DNA from: Paenarthrobacter sp.
GTDB taxonomy: Bacteria; Actinomycetota; Actinomycetes; Actinomycetales; Micrococcaceae
Length of the DNA stretch: 64,000 bases
Direction: 5' to 3'
Assembly (NCBI GenBank): GCA_031179305.1
Contig: JAPSHX010000005.1
Coordinates: forward strand, 6,502-70,501
Notes under the pieces: model-generated
What the model was told of the DNA's origin: nothing
Database searches by the model: none
What the model saw: only the letters and a program-made list of their open reading frames with translations
Program-made: the position numbers and the translations under genes
Part shown: one piece after another, positions 30,642 to 39,875 of the stretch
Numbering within the stretch: position 1 is the first letter of the stretch
Layout: each line of letters starts with the position of its first letter

Positions 30642-31718
30642 CTAGTTGGTCTTACGTGATGCAGGCTTCGGTGCAGCTTTGGGGGCTGCGGGCCGAGCTG
30701 CTGGCTTGGGAGCTGCCGGCTTGGCGACGGGCTTCGGAGCCGAAGGAACTGCAGGCTTCGGGGCAGCTGCCGGAACAGCTGGCTTTGGGGCCGCTTCTGC
30801 CGGTGCTGCCTTGGCGGCCGGTGCAGCCTTCACGGGTGCAGGCGCCGCCTTGGCCGGAGCTGCCTTGGCTGCAGGAGCCTCGACCACGGGTGCTTTTTCA
30901 ACAACCGGAGCGGGAGCTTCTTCAACAACAGGAGCTTCCTCAACAGCGGGAGCTTCCTCAGCAACCGGAACTTCCTCAACAGCGGGAGTTTCCTCAGCAA
31001 CCGTTGCCTGGGCCTCGGGTGCTTCGACAGCTTCCTGCTTGGTTTCCTCCTCGGTGACCTTGAAGCCCTCGGGAAGAAGGTCGGCGAGGCTCTGCGTCAG
31101 CGGAGCCTGCTCGCCCGTGGTGTCTACTCGCCCCGATGCCTTGGCCTCATTCTGCGCCTTGGCTTCAGCGCGCTGCGTAGCGCGACGGGCTTCGGCCTTG
31201 GCTTCAGCTTTGTTCTTCAGCGGTCCGATCACCATGACCATGTTGCGGCCATCGATACGCGGGCTGGACTCGATGATGCCAACCTCGGCAACGTCTTCGG
31301 CGAAACGCTGCAGCAGGCGGATGCCCATCTCGGGACGCTGCTGCTCACGGCCGCGGAACTGGATCATGGCCTTGACTTTGTCGCCGGCGCCCAGGAACCG
31401 AAGTGCGTGTCCGCGCTTGGTTTCGTAATCGTGCTTGTCGATTTTAAGGCGAAAGCGAATTTCCTTCAGAACCGTGTTGGTTTGGTTCTTGCGGGCCTCG
31501 CGGGCCTTGACGGCGGCTTCGTACTTGTACTTGCCGAAGTCCATCAACTTGCAAACAGGAGGCTTAGCCTGCGGGGCAACTTCAACGAGATCGAGATCGG
31601 ATTCGGCAGCAAGACGCAGGGCGTCCTCGATGCGGACAATTCCTACCTGTTCGCCGGCAGGACCGACCAACCGCACCTCGGGGACGCGGATACGCTCATT
31701 GATTCTTGGCTCGCTAAT
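30642..31718 (-). CDS. infC: Translation initiation factor IF-3, AUU start, extended C-terminus
   Basis: IF-3 prevents premature 50S joining and checks the initiator tRNA-start codon pair. The coding frame begins at ATT (31716-31718), decoded [14 protein letters not shown], preceded by AGGAG at correct spacing. No ATG gives this conserved N-terminus. An AUU start is the classic device by which IF-3 represses its own synthesis. Residues 1-180 or so form the normal N- and C-terminal domains. The protein then continues to 358 residues as a low-complexity tail, first Glu-rich ([14 protein letters not shown] repeats), then Lys/Ala/Pro-rich. First gene of infC-rpmI-rplT. Confidence 0.95.
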   Translation of the reverse strand: MSEPRINERIRVPEVRLVGPAGEQVGIVRIEDALRLAAESDLDLVEVAPQAKPPVCKLMDFGKYKYEAAVKAREARKNQTNTVLKEIRFRLKIDKHDYETKRGHALRFLGAGDKVKAMIQFRGREQQRPEMGIRLLQRFAEDVAEVGIIESSPRIDGRNMVMVIGPLKNKAEAKAEARRATQRAEAKAQNEAKASGRVDTTGEQAPLTQSLADLLPEGFKVTEEETKQEAVEAPEAQATVAEETPAVEEVPVAEEAPAVEEAPVVEEAPAPVVEKAPVVEAPAAKAAPAKAAPAPVKAAPAAKAAPAEAAPKPAVPAAAPKPAVPSAPKPVAKPAAPKPAARPAAPKAAPKPASRKTN

Positions 31719-32070
31719 GTTAAAGCTCCTGTGGTTGTGGTGATGTCACCGGCAAATAGAGAAGGCCCCCAATTGCTGGTGCAATCGAAGGCCTCGAAGA
31801 TCGGCTGCACTCCCTCATGGGAAGTACGCACCCCCGGAGGCAACGCCTCCAACAGTGTCCGACCAGGTACCCGGCAACCTCTTGTCCCGAAAAGGGATCC
31901 TGTCCCCAAGGGGAACGGCTGACGCGGGTGGGAGAGAACTCCGCTTGCAAACTGAAAGTCAATTCTACAGAAACAACCCGCCAAGCGCACATTGCGGAGG
32001 GCGGGAGCAAGAACTGCAGATGTTGACTGTGAATAACGACTTCCAGTCGGTCTGTGACAAGCTTACCAGT
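31719..32070. promoter_or_regulatory. infC leader and divergent promoter region with hairpin
   Basis: This 352-bp gap separates divergent infC and the DUF1844 gene. Near infC a hairpin can form from AGGCC (31763-31767) with GGCCT (31790-31794) and ATTGC (31772-31776) with GCAAT (31781-31785) around a TGGT loop. On the infC strand it is followed by TCTCTATTT, which could act as an attenuator. The rest has several GC-rich short inverted repeats. No coding gene is apparent. Leader control of infC operons is known in other bacteria; here it is inferred. Confidence 0.5.
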
Positions 32071-32469
32071 ATGAGCACTGAAGACAGCAATTCCCGTAAC
32101 GCCTATGGCGAAGACGCCTCCCCCGCCGTGGACGCCGGGGTGTCCCAGCAGATCCGCGACATCGCAGAAGTTCCCGCCGTTGAAGTTATAACTACCGGCG
32201 CCGTTCACCTCATGAGTGCGGCAGCCGTCAAAGTCGGCCTGGCTGATGACCCCAATGCCGAGGACCTCAAGGACTTGGACGAAGCCCGCAAGCTCATCAC
32301 GGCCCTCGCCGGCCTGGTCTCAGCAGCCGCCCCGGAAATCGGTTCACAGCACGCCGGCCCATTGCGCGACGGCTTGCGTTCCCTGCAACTGGCATTCCGC
32401 GAAGCTTCCCTCATTCCTGACGCCCCGGGCAAGGGCCCGGGCGAAAAGTTCACCGGACCGGTGAACTAG
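32071..32469 (+). CDS. DUF1844 domain-containing protein
   Basis: Small acidic cytosolic protein of 132 residues. The core (about 22-105) contains VEVITTGAVHLMSAAAVKVGL and the LDEARKLITALAGLV helix typical of DUF1844, which is conserved beside infC in actinobacteria. Function unknown. The ATG at 32071 is used because the upstream in-frame sequence lies in the infC divergent promoter region. A strong hairpin follows the stop. Confidence 0.88.
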   Translation: MSTEDSNSRNAYGEDASPAVDAGVSQQIRDIAEVPAVEVITTGAVHLMSAAAVKVGLADDPNAEDLKDLDEARKLITALAGLVSAAAPEIGSQHAGPLRDGLRSLQLAFREASLIPDAPGKGPGEKFTGPVN

Positions 32470-32485
32470 CCCCAACTTCCGCAAT

Positions 32486-32535
32486 AATCGACGACGGCGG
32501 GTCGACCACATGTGGTCGGCCCGCCGTCGTCGATT
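32486..32535. terminator. Strong bidirectional terminator hairpin
   Basis: The arms 32486-32501 and 32520-32535 are perfectly complementary (16 bp), and an inner 5-bp stem extends them after one mismatch around an ACATGT loop. It lies between the convergent DUF1844 and MFS genes and could serve both, although it lacks a long U tract. Confidence 0.85.
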
Positions 32536-32559
32536 GTGTAGTTTCAGGTTTTTAGGTTT

Positions 32560-33864
32560 TCACACGCGGGCTGCCCGGCGACGCAAGGACGTAAGGACGA
32601 GTCCAATAGCGCAGAGAGCGACGCCGGCGACCCCGACGGCGGCAAAGCCACCCGACGGACCCACGGTGTCGATGAAAACCCCGGCCAGAGGCGCGCCCAA
32701 TGCAACGCCTGCGGTCAGTGCCGAGCCGTACCAGCCCATCGCTTCACCCCGGCGCTCCTCGTCCACAAGGTCAGCCACCTTTTCGGACGACGCCGACAAA
32801 ACCGGGGCGCACAACAGGCCAGGCAGGAGCGAGAGGAACGCGAGGGTCCAGGTGTCTTGGGCAAAGCCCATCGGAATGGTGAGGGCGGCCATGCCCAGCA
32901 GGAGGAGCATAGGCGAAATGGTCCGCTTCATTGACCCGTAAATGAGTCCACCGACCACGGACGCTGCGCACCAGAAGAAGAACACGATGCCAATTTCATT
33001 CTCGTGTCCGCCCCTTTCCAACAGCCCGACGATGCTGACATCGGAACCACTGAGCACCATGCCCGATCCCGCGGCTACTGCGAAGAGTGCAGCAACGGAA
33101 ACCGAAAACCAGGTGAAGTTCCTGGCGACGCGGCTCCGGAGGGCTGCTGTGCGCGAGGTTGCCGAGGCCATTTCCGAGGCCGCCTCCTGGACGTGGGCAG
33201 GCGCTGACGCCACCATGGCAGCCTCCGCAGCAGCGAGATCAGCCGCCGCCCTGTCCGCGGTCTCCTGCGGTGTACAGACCACTTCGCTCCGAGTGGGCGG
33301 ATTGAACCACATAAGGAACAGCCCGGCCACGGATACCGAAATGCCCACTGCCGTCAGTCCGATCGCCGAGAAGCCGCTGGTGGCAACAATGGCGCCGACA
33401 GCCGGGCCGATCATGAAAACCAGCTCGGTGGCGATGGAATCGAGGGCAAAGGCCGATCGCCGCTGCTCGCCATCCACCATGACGCCCAGCGACTGGCGGA
33501 CAACACTGAAGATTGGCAGCGTGAAAAGACCGCCGACAAACACCAATGGCAGCAGCCACTCATACGAAACGTGCGGGACTATCGACCAGATCACCGTTTC
33601 GGACACAACCGAAGGGATCAGGGCCTTCCTCAGTCCCACCATGTCCACCCGGCGACCACGCCAGGGTGCACCTAGCGCAATGCCGATGGTCATGACGGCC
33701 GCTGCTGCACCGGCCGCGGCGTAGCCCTGGCCCAGGGTCAGCACGATGTGCAGAGTGAGGAGCACGCCCGCCGCAGAGTGTGGAATGCGCGCAATCATGC
33801 CCACTACCAGCAGACGCCGAACGGGGCGGATGGACAGCATCTCCTTGTAGAGAGCGAAGTTCAC
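32560..33864 (-). CDS. MFS transporter
   Basis: The 434-residue protein has about 12 hydrophobic segments in two halves, with the central cytoplasmic loop near residues 205-250 being Ala-rich and charged. MFS-like features include the GAPWRGRRVDMVGLRKAL loop after helix 2. The GTG start has GAGGA upstream. It is probably an efflux permease; no substrate can be assigned. Its neighbours are the SseB-like gene upstream and a terminator downstream. Confidence 0.88.
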   Translation of the reverse strand: MNFALYKEMLSIRPVRRLLVVGMIARIPHSAAGVLLTLHIVLTLGQGYAAAGAAAAVMTIGIALGAPWRGRRVDMVGLRKALIPSVVSETVIWSIVPHVSYEWLLPLVFVGGLFTLPIFSVVRQSLGVMVDGEQRRSAFALDSIATELVFMIGPAVGAIVATSGFSAIGLTAVGISVSVAGLFLMWFNPPTRSEVVCTPQETADRAAADLAAAEAAMVASAPAHVQEAASEMASATSRTAALRSRVARNFTWFSVSVAALFAVAAGSGMVLSGSDVSIVGLLERGGHENEIGIVFFFWCAASVVGGLIYGSMKRTISPMLLLLGMAALTIPMGFAQDTWTLAFLSLLPGLLCAPVLSASSEKVADLVDEERRGEAMGWYGSALTAGVALGAPLAGVFIDTVGPSGGFAAVGVAGVALCAIGLVLTSLRRRAARV

Positions 33865-33914
33865 TGGCTAAATCCTCTTGTTCCCCAGGGCAGCCCCGGG
33901 AACCGGCACTGCCA

Positions 33915-34859
33915 TTAATGCTGCGCGGGCTCCTGTGCTGCGCGCTGCAGTTTTACTTCCATGGAATCAACGCCCTCGGCAAAGGAATCCATCCGTGCCC
34001 ACGCATCGTTCAGTTGGGCAAGGAGCGCCTGCACAGCCACAGCGTCGAGTCCATCTTCGAGGAAGAGCACCACACGCAGTTCCGGCCCTGCACCGCCGCC
34101 AGGTACCTGACGACCGTCGGCCGTCAGGGACGCAACACCGCCACCGGGTTGCGTCTCCAAGCGACGAACGGTCCGAAATGCCGAGACCGTTGAAACGAGA
34201 GCAGTCTCCAGTTGATCATCAAGGTATGACGGCGTCCAGTCCTTCTGCTGGGCGAGGGCCCACATCGCCGGGCGTCGCACAACAAATGCGAAGTCGGAGC
34301 CTGGGTCCATCACCAACAGCTGCGCGCCCTCGGATACTGCAGAAAGCGCTGCTCGCGCAGCGTATACGGCCACCGGGCGCGCCTCCGAATGCCATGCCTC
34401 GAGGGCAGCTGCCGACGTGAAGACCGGCATGGCCATGCGTCCATCGGGGGCCTTGAGTGTGATCAAAGCCATGTCGGCCTGCTTGTCAGCATGGAGGCCA
34501 TCGACGCCTTCTGCTTCCTCAGCCAGCTGGGCAACTACGGGAACGAAAACCCTGGCGGTCGCCAAGGAGGCAACTACGTCTGCCTCGCTGCCGGTTCCGT
34601 TGATCAATGCCGCGATGGCGGCTACATAATCGGCGTCCGCCGAGCCGTCGTCGTCCTCAAAGTTGTGGATTTTGGCGTCGTCACCACTGAGGCTCCTTCC
34701 GGCCCAGGGCTGGCCGGCAGAGTCGGTAGCTCCCCCGGCACCGGCCAAGGCGGCCGCGATGTGGCCGGGAAGCTCACGCCTTGCCTCGCCCTGATCGTGC
34801 TGATGTCCGGCGTCGTGCTGATGTCCGGCGTCGTGCTGATGTCCTGCGTTGTGGGGCAT
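33915..34859 (-). CDS. SseB family protein with N-terminal His-rich repeats
   Basis: The 314-residue protein opens with three AGHQHD repeats (six residues each) and then a region matching SseB N-terminal domains, including DMALITLKAPDGRMAMPVFTS near residue 133. The C-terminal half (ELRVVLFLEDG...) looks like a second SseB-type domain. SseB-like proteins are widespread in actinobacteria, with unclear function. The start overlaps the priA stop by one base, and its position after priA is common in Arthrobacter-like genomes. The histidine-rich end could bind metal ions, which is inference only. Confidence 0.82.
   Translation of the reverse strand: MPHNAGHQHDAGHQHDAGHQHDQGEARRELPGHIAAALAGAGGATDSAGQPWAGRSLSGDDAKIHNFEDDDGSADADYVAAIAALINGTGSEADVVASLATARVFVPVVAQLAEEAEGVDGLHADKQADMALITLKAPDGRMAMPVFTSAAALEAWHSEARPVAVYAARAALSAVSEGAQLLVMDPGSDFAFVVRRPAMWALAQQKDWTPSYLDDQLETALVSTVSAFRTVRRLETQPGGGVASLTADGRQVPGGGAGPELRVVLFLEDGLDAVAVQALLAQLNDAWARMDSFAEGVDSMEVKLQRAAQEPAQH
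34795..34848 (-). repeat. Three 18-bp in-frame repeats in the SseB-like gene
   Basis: Units at 34795-34812, 34813-34830 and 34831-34848 encode the AGHQHD hexapeptide repeats. The first two are identical and the third differs at one base. The pattern looks like recent slippage, so copy number may vary between strains. Confidence 0.85.
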
Positions 34860-35602
34860 CAGCGGCGGCCGGCAACGTCCAGCGCTTCGGGCAGCGTGAA
34901 GGCACCGGCGTAGAGAGCCTTGCCGACGATCGCGCCTTCAACGCCCAGCGGTACCAGTTCGCGCAGGACGCGCAGGTCCTCCAGGCTGGAGATACCGCCT
35001 GAAGCGACAACGGGCTTGCCGGTCTTCTCCACCATCTGGCGAAGGAGCTCCACGTTCGGGCCCTGAAGGGTTCCGTCCTTAGTGACGTCCGTGACAACGT
35101 AGCGGGCGCACCCTGCGTCCTCAAGGCGTGCCAGAACCTCCCACAGGTCACCGCCCTCCTTGGTCCAACCCCGTCCGGCAAGAGTTGTCCCGCGGACGTC
35201 AAGGCCGACGGCGATCTTGTCACCGAAGCGGTCGATTGCCTTTCGGGTCCACTCCGGATTCTCCAGCGCTGCCGTTCCAAGGTTCACGCGCGCGACGCCC
35301 AGCTCCAGGGCACGCTCAAGGGATTCGTCGTCCCGCAAACCGCCGGAGAGTTCCACCTTGACGTTGAGCTGCGACACGACCTCGCTGATCAGCGCGGCGT
35401 TGTTTCCACGGCCGAAAGCGGCGTCGAGGTCCACCATGTGCACCCATTCGGCACCGGCGTTCTGCCAGTTCAAGGCTGCTTCCAGCGGTGTACCGTAGCT
35501 GGTTTCCGAGCCGGCTTCTCCCTGCAGGAGGCGGACTGCCTGGCCGTCAACGATGTCGACGGCGGGCAGGAGTTCCAGAACGGACTGGGCGGAGGTGGTC
35601 AT
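34859..35602 (-). CDS. priA: Bifunctional ProFAR isomerase/phosphoribosylanthranilate isomerase PriA
   Basis: Beta/alpha-barrel isomerase that in actinobacteria serves both histidine (HisA) and tryptophan (TrpF) pathways. The 247-residue protein begins with the catalytic aspartate in [15 protein letters not shown]. The second aspartate lies in [15 protein letters not shown], and phosphate loops are SGGLRD and [18 protein letters not shown] fits the PriA loop. Lies between hisH (with one small gene between) and the SseB gene. That no separate hisA is seen agrees with dual use. Confidence 0.94.
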   Translation of the reverse strand: MTTSAQSVLELLPAVDIVDGQAVRLLQGEAGSETSYGTPLEAALNWQNAGAEWVHMVDLDAAFGRGNNAALISEVVSQLNVKVELSGGLRDDESLERALELGVARVNLGTAALENPEWTRKAIDRFGDKIAVGLDVRGTTLAGRGWTKEGGDLWEVLARLEDAGCARYVVTDVTKDGTLQGPNVELLRQMVEKTGKPVVASGGISSLEDLRVLRELVPLGVEGAIVGKALYAGAFTLPEALDVAGRR

Positions 35603-35648
35603 GTGTGTCCTTGGAGTTCGAAAGTGACGCGGTTATTGAGCGACTGGT

Positions 35649-35807
35649 TCAGGTACCCAGCGTCAGGAGATAGGCGGCCAGCAGGGACATCCCGGCCAGC
35701 ACATAGAAACAAATGGAAACCCAGCGTGGTTTTTTCTGCTGGTGGAAGGAGATGCCCCCGCCTATCAGCAGGCCGGCGAGGGCCATCAGCAATACCGACC
35801 CCCACAT
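35649..35807 (-). CDS. Small membrane protein (52 residues) in the his operon
   Basis: The protein starts at the ATG immediately after the hisH TAG (no gap) and stops 46 bp before priA. It has two hydrophobic helices, about residues 4-20 (VLLMALAGLLIGGG) and 30-50 (VSICFYVLAGMSLLAAYLL), joined by a basic HQQKKPRW turn. Third-position GC and codon use match the flanking genes, and the tight spacing points to translation from the his mRNA. No function is known to me. Confidence 0.75.
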   Translation of the reverse strand: MWGSVLLMALAGLLIGGGISFHQQKKPRWVSICFYVLAGMSLLAAYLLTLGT

Positions 35808-36551
35808 CTAGGCGGTATCGCTTCCGGATGCTTCCGGAGCGGGCCTACGGAGGCTGTCCACCCAGTTTCGCAGGAGCCGGGCTCCGGCATCGCCTGACTT
35901 CTCCGGGTGGAATTGCGTAGCACAGAGCGGGCCGTTCTCGACGGCGGCAATGAAGCGTGCACCGTGTTCGGACCACGTGACCATGGGAGGAGCCATGCGG
36001 GGCTGAACGACGTCGAAGTTCCATTCCTGGACACCGTAGGAGTGCACAAAGTAGAAACGTTCCTGTTCGACGCCGGCGAACAGCTTGGAGCCCTCCGGCA
36101 CGTCCACGGTGTTCCAGCCCATGTGCGGCACTACGGGAGCGGGAAGGAGTTCAACCTTGCCCGGCCACTCAGCCATACCCTCGGATTCGGTGCCGTGCTC
36201 TACACCGGCTTCGAAGAGGACCTGCAAGCCGACGCAGATGGCCAGCACAGGTCGGCCACCAGCAACCCGGCGTCCGATCATGCGGATGGCATCGACGGAC
36301 TTGAGCTCCTTCATCACCGTCTCGTAGGCACCCACGCCGGGCACCACGAGTCCATCGGCGTTGAGCACATCCTCAGGCTTGGAGCTCAGAACCACGTGGG
36401 CGCCGGCGCGCTCCAGCGCCCGGACAGCAGACCGTACGTTGCCCGATCCGTAGTCCAGCACAGTTACGGTGGGCTTGCCTTCCGGCGACTCCGGCTTCAC
36501 CGAGGCAGTCGCGTCAGCCACTGCTCCGTTCTTCAGAACCTGGCCGCTCAC
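35808..36551 (-). CDS. hisH: Imidazole glycerol phosphate synthase subunit HisH
   Basis: Glutamine amidotransferase subunit that supplies ammonia to HisF. The 247-residue protein has a 25-residue N-terminal extension before [13 protein letters not shown]. The nucleophile cysteine is in [11 protein letters not shown] and the His-Glu pair in [10 protein letters not shown], giving a complete class I triad. GTG start overlaps the hisB stop by 4 bp. hisF is not in the window. Confidence 0.95.
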   Translation of the reverse strand: MSGQVLKNGAVADATASVKPESPEGKPTVTVLDYGSGNVRSAVRALERAGAHVVLSSKPEDVLNADGLVVPGVGAYETVMKELKSVDAIRMIGRRVAGGRPVLAICVGLQVLFEAGVEHGTESEGMAEWPGKVELLPAPVVPHMGWNTVDVPEGSKLFAGVEQERFYFVHSYGVQEWNFDVVQPRMAPPMVTWSEHGARFIAAVENGPLCATQFHPEKSGDAGARLLRNWVDSLRRPAPEASGSDTA

Positions 36552-37174
36552 AGTGCTCCCTTGGTGGACGGGATGCCCTCCACACGGGGATCGGACTCGA
36601 GGGCTGCGCGCAGCGCGCGTGCAAAGGCCTTGAACTGGGCCTCGACGATGTGGTGCGGGTCGCGGCCGGCAAGGACATTCATGTGCAGGCAGATCCCGGC
36701 GTGCAGCGTGATGGCTTCAAAAACGTGGCGTGTCAACGAGCCCGTGAAGTGTCCACCGATCAGGTGGTACTCCTGCCCGGCCGGCTCACCACCGTGCACC
36801 AGGTAGGGACGTCCGGAAACATCAACGACGGCGTGCGCCAAGGCTTCGTCCAAAGGAACCGTTGCTTCACCGAAGCGACGGATGCCGGCCTTGTTGCCCA
36901 GTGCCGTCCGCAGGACCTCACCAAAGGTGATGGCGACATCTTCCACTGTGTGGTGCGCATCAATGTGTGTATCGCCAGTGGCCTTCACCGTCATGTCGAT
37001 CAGGGAATGCTTGCACAGGGCCGTCAGCATATGGTCGTAGAAGGGAACCGAGGTACTGATGTCCGAGACACCGGAACCGTCCAGGTTGATCTCCACCAGG
37101 ACTGAAGACTCGCTGGTGGTGCGCTCCATGCGCGCGGTGCGGGCAGCGGTCGGCGTGGCGCCGGTTTCGCTCAT
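36548..37174 (-). CDS. hisB: Imidazoleglycerol-phosphate dehydratase
   Basis: Manganese-dependent dehydratase of histidine synthesis, here without the phosphatase domain found in enterobacterial HisB. The 208-residue protein shows the paired metal motifs [11 protein letters not shown] and [12 protein letters not shown], and FYDHML near the N-terminus. ATG 37174 is chosen because AAGGA lies seven bases upstream; the frame is open earlier. Overlaps hisH. Confidence 0.96.
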   Translation of the reverse strand: MSETGATPTAARTARMERTTSESSVLVEINLDGSGVSDISTSVPFYDHMLTALCKHSLIDMTVKATGDTHIDAHHTVEDVAITFGEVLRTALGNKAGIRRFGEATVPLDEALAHAVVDVSGRPYLVHGGEPAGQEYHLIGGHFTGSLTRHVFEAITLHAGICLHMNVLAGRDPHHIVEAQFKAFARALRAALESDPRVEGIPSTKGAL

Positions 37175-37220
37175 TGGGACGTCCTTATACACGGAGGATG
37201 GGTTGGGTCTATGAACAAGT

Positions 37221-38339
37221 TTAGGCGTGCGGTGGCGGCGCGTCGTCCAGCAGTGCCTCCAGGGCTTCAAGGAAGGCGGTGGTTTCCGGTTCGGTTCCGG
37301 CAGTGACACGCAAGTGCCCAGGGATGCCGACGTCGCGAATCAGCACACCCGCCTCGAGCAGGCCCTGCCAAATCTTGTGCGGCTCCTCGAGCCCGCCAAA
37401 GAAGACGTAGTTGGAGTCGGACGCCGCGGGCTTGAGGCCCATACGCAGCAACTCGGTCACAATCCGGTCGCGCTGTACCTTGATGTCCTCGACGTCGGCC
37501 ATAAGGGCTTCGCGGTGGTTGAGCGCCGCCAGGGCCGTCGCCTGCGTGACGGCAGACAGGTGGTACGGAAGGCGGACCAGCCTGATGGCGTCTGTGACTT
37601 CCGGAGCTGCCGCCATGTAGCCGAGCCGGGCACCTGCCAGGGCGAATGCTTTGCTCATGGTGCGGGAGACGATCAACCGTTCACGTCCGGGCAACAACGT
37701 CAAAGCGCTCGGAGTATTGTCGTGCGCGAACTCGTGATAGGCCTCGTCCACGATCACAATGGCTTGGCTCGCTTCGCCGGCCTCGTAGACGGCCTCAACA
37801 ACGTCCAAGCTCAACCCAGTACCGGTTGGGTTGTTCGGTGAGCACAGGAACACGATGTTGGCACCCGTTTCGCGAACCTGCGCGGCGGCCGATTCGGCGT
37901 CCAGCCCGTAGTCGTCAGCACGCACACCGCCGACATACTCTGTGTCCGTGCCACTAGCCAGGAGAGGGTACATGGAGTACGTGGGCGGGAAACCGAGCGC
38001 CTTGCGTCCCGGTCCACCAAATGCCTGGAGGATTTGCTGCAGGACTTCATTGGATCCGTTGGCGGCCCAGATGTTGTCCGGAGAGAGACCGTGGCCAAGG
38101 TACTCGGCCAAGGCTTCACGTAGTTCAGTGAACTCACGATCCGGATAGCGGTTCAGCCCTGTGGCCGCAGCGGCGACAGCCTCGGTGATGGCGGCTTGGA
38201 CATCTGCCGGGACGCCATGGGTGTTTTCGTTGACGTTGAGCAGGATGGGGACGTCAAGCTGCGGTGCGCCATAGGGGCTCAGTCCACGCAGATTGGTCCG
38301 GAGGGGAAGTCGGTCAAGTCGCTCAAGCTGGTCACTCAC
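37221..38339 (-). CDS. hisC: Histidinol-phosphate aminotransferase
   Basis: PLP-dependent class II aminotransferase that converts imidazole-acetol phosphate to histidinol phosphate. Motifs visible are [18 protein letters not shown] and the PLP lysine in [17 protein letters not shown]. Three near-adjacent GTG/TTG starts exist (38345, 38342, 38339) with no clear ribosome site; 38339 (372 residues, MSDQLERL) matches the usual family start. First his gene here; hisD, which precedes it in many actinobacteria, is not adjacent. Confidence 0.95.
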   Translation of the reverse strand: MSDQLERLDRLPLRTNLRGLSPYGAPQLDVPILLNVNENTHGVPADVQAAITEAVAAAATGLNRYPDREFTELREALAEYLGHGLSPDNIWAANGSNEVLQQILQAFGGPGRKALGFPPTYSMYPLLASGTDTEYVGGVRADDYGLDAESAAAQVRETGANIVFLCSPNNPTGTGLSLDVVEAVYEAGEASQAIVIVDEAYHEFAHDNTPSALTLLPGRERLIVSRTMSKAFALAGARLGYMAAAPEVTDAIRLVRLPYHLSAVTQATALAALNHREALMADVEDIKVQRDRIVTELLRMGLKPAASDSNYVFFGGLEEPHKIWQGLLEAGVLIRDVGIPGHLRVTAGTEPETTAFLEALEALLDDAPPPHA

Positions 38340-38417
38340 CAACACAGTTTAAGGGGCGGCCGGGACTGCCGACTAACTGTGACGCCGGGCGATCGGCTCC
38401 TGCGGATGGTGGACGAC

Positions 38418-38777
38418 TCAGTTTGCAGGGACGAACAGCTGCTGGCCGGGCAGAATGCGGCCGCCGCGGAGGTCGTTCAGCTGGATGATCTCCGCGATGA
38501 CATCACGCGGGTCCCGCTCCGGAGCGGCGGCGCCGGCGATGCCCCAAAGGGACTGCCCCGGCTGGACCGTGACCGTGACTGCAACAGGCGGACGCAACTG
38601 GGACTGGGAGTCCGACGCCTTGGCCGGGGAGTTGATGAAACCGGCGAGGGTCAGCAGCGCCGCCACCAACAGCATTGCCGGGATGCCGAAGAAGACAATC
38701 CGTCCCCGCCGGGTCAGACGCAGGCGAGCGGGCGCCTGAGTGGTGCGGAATTCAGCGAACGTAGTGATTGCGGACAT
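38418..38777 (-). CDS. LysM domain protein, SOS-associated (Rv2719c-like)
   Basis: The 119-residue protein has a single transmembrane helix (about residues 28-48, FFGIPAMLLVAALLTLAGF). An extracytoplasmic LysM domain follows at the C-terminus (VTVQPGQSLWGIA...GGRILPGQQLFVP), which binds peptidoglycan. It is divergent from lexA across a region with LexA-type boxes. This is the same arrangement as mycobacterial Rv2719c and corynebacterial DivS, SOS-induced proteins that restrain cell division. A division-control role is inferred from that context. Confidence 0.87.
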   Translation of the reverse strand: MSAITTFAEFRTTQAPARLRLTRRGRIVFFGIPAMLLVAALLTLAGFINSPAKASDSQSQLRPPVAVTVTVQPGQSLWGIAGAAAPERDPRDVIAEIIQLNDLRGGRILPGQQLFVPAN

Positions 38778-38866
38778 GAGCTGAGCCCTTCTGAGCTATT
38801 GCCAGGTTCCGGGGTGCCCGGTGCTTGGCGGCCAATTCTTTGCGTTCCCCTCATCTGACTCTGAAT

Positions 38867-38889
38867 GTTCGAACACTTTGTTCGAACAT
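38867..38889. promoter_or_regulatory. LexA-type box (imperfect) between LysM gene and lexA
   Basis: Two overlapping GTTCGAAC palindromes are separated so that TCGAAC and GTTCGA face each other with a 5-base rather than the usual 4-base spacer. It is closer to the LysM gene than to lexA and probably serves the former, together with the canonical box at 38912. Confidence 0.6.
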
Positions 38890-38911
38890 CCAGTGCCAGC
38901 TTCAGGTTTAT

Positions 38912-38927
38912 AGAACACATATTCGAA
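38912..38927. promoter_or_regulatory. LexA (SOS) box upstream of lexA
   Basis: AGAACACATATTCGAA fits CGAAC-N4-GTTCG with two deviations and the standard spacing. It lies in the AT-rich divergent promoter region (38778-39126) and is the likely autoregulatory operator of lexA. Confidence 0.72.
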
Positions 38928-39126
38928 CCTTGCTATGACATTTTTAGCACTTATCAACGAACGGTGTCGAGACTCGCTAGAACAAATGTTTGATAAACGC
39001 CTGTGCCTGCCCTACGTTTGAGTGAAGAAACAGCACTGTTTCAGTGGAACAGGAGGGTCTGACATTTTTTGCAGACCCGACAACCCCGGGCTCGCTTCGG
39101 GGCGGAATGGAAAGGCATTGGCGAAC

Positions 39127-39870
39127 ATGGCAGCGAAAGCCACGGGCGGCGGGGCACCCCTGCGGAGCCAGCAGCCTCAGAAGAGTCCCAAGAGCCTGAC
39201 TGTCCGGCAGAAAAAGATCCTGGAGACCATCCAGCGATCCGTCAATGACAACGGATACCCGCCCAGCATGCGCGAGATCGGTGACACCGTTGGTCTGGCC
39301 AGTTTGTCGAGCGTCACTCATCAGCTGTCCCAATTGGAGAAGCTCGGATATCTCCGCAGGGACCCCAAACGTCCCCGCGCCATGGAAGTCCTGATGCCGC
39401 TGACCCTGGACGGTGGCACCATTCCGGGCGTGGAAGCGCCTGCCACCCTTCGCAGTGCGGGTGGCCTTGCTGTAACAGAGCTGGCCAGTGCCAGCGACAC
39501 CGCCATGGTCCCGCTGGTGGGCCGCATTGCCGCCGGTGGTCCCATTCTGGCTGACCAGACGGTGGAAGACGTGCTCGCGCTCCCCCGGCAACTTGTGGGG
39601 CATGGCGAATTGTTCATGCTGAAGGTGGCCGGCGATTCCATGATTGATGCCGCCATCTGTGACGGTGACTGGGTAGTGGTCCGCCGCCAGAACGATGCCA
39701 TCAACGGTGACATCGTGGCAGCCCTCCTGGATGACGAAGCAACCGTGAAGACCTTCCGGCAGCGGGACGGCCACACATGGCTGCTCCCGCAGAACACCCA
39801 GTACGAACCCATCCTGGGCGATCAAGCGACCATCATGGGTAAAGTTGTTTCTGTACTGCGCTCCCTTTAG
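39127..39870 (+). CDS. lexA: SOS transcriptional repressor LexA
   Basis: The 247-residue protein has an N-terminal winged-helix domain ([17 protein letters not shown], then [19 protein letters not shown]) and an S24 peptidase domain. The self-cleavage bond is A136-G137 (AAGGP), the nucleophile S171 (GDSM) and the base K208 (ATVKTF). RecA filaments trigger cleavage and so derepress SOS genes. The ATG at 39127 is preferred over an upstream in-frame ATG because the extra 35 residues are Cys/Gly-rich and unlike LexA. Confidence 0.96.
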   Translation: MAAKATGGGAPLRSQQPQKSPKSLTVRQKKILETIQRSVNDNGYPPSMREIGDTVGLASLSSVTHQLSQLEKLGYLRRDPKRPRAMEVLMPLTLDGGTIPGVEAPATLRSAGGLAVTELASASDTAMVPLVGRIAAGGPILADQTVEDVLALPRQLVGHGELFMLKVAGDSMIDAAICDGDWVVVRRQNDAINGDIVAALLDDEATVKTFRQRDGHTWLLPQNTQYEPILGDQATIMGKVVSVLRSL

Positions 39871-39875
39871 GCGCC

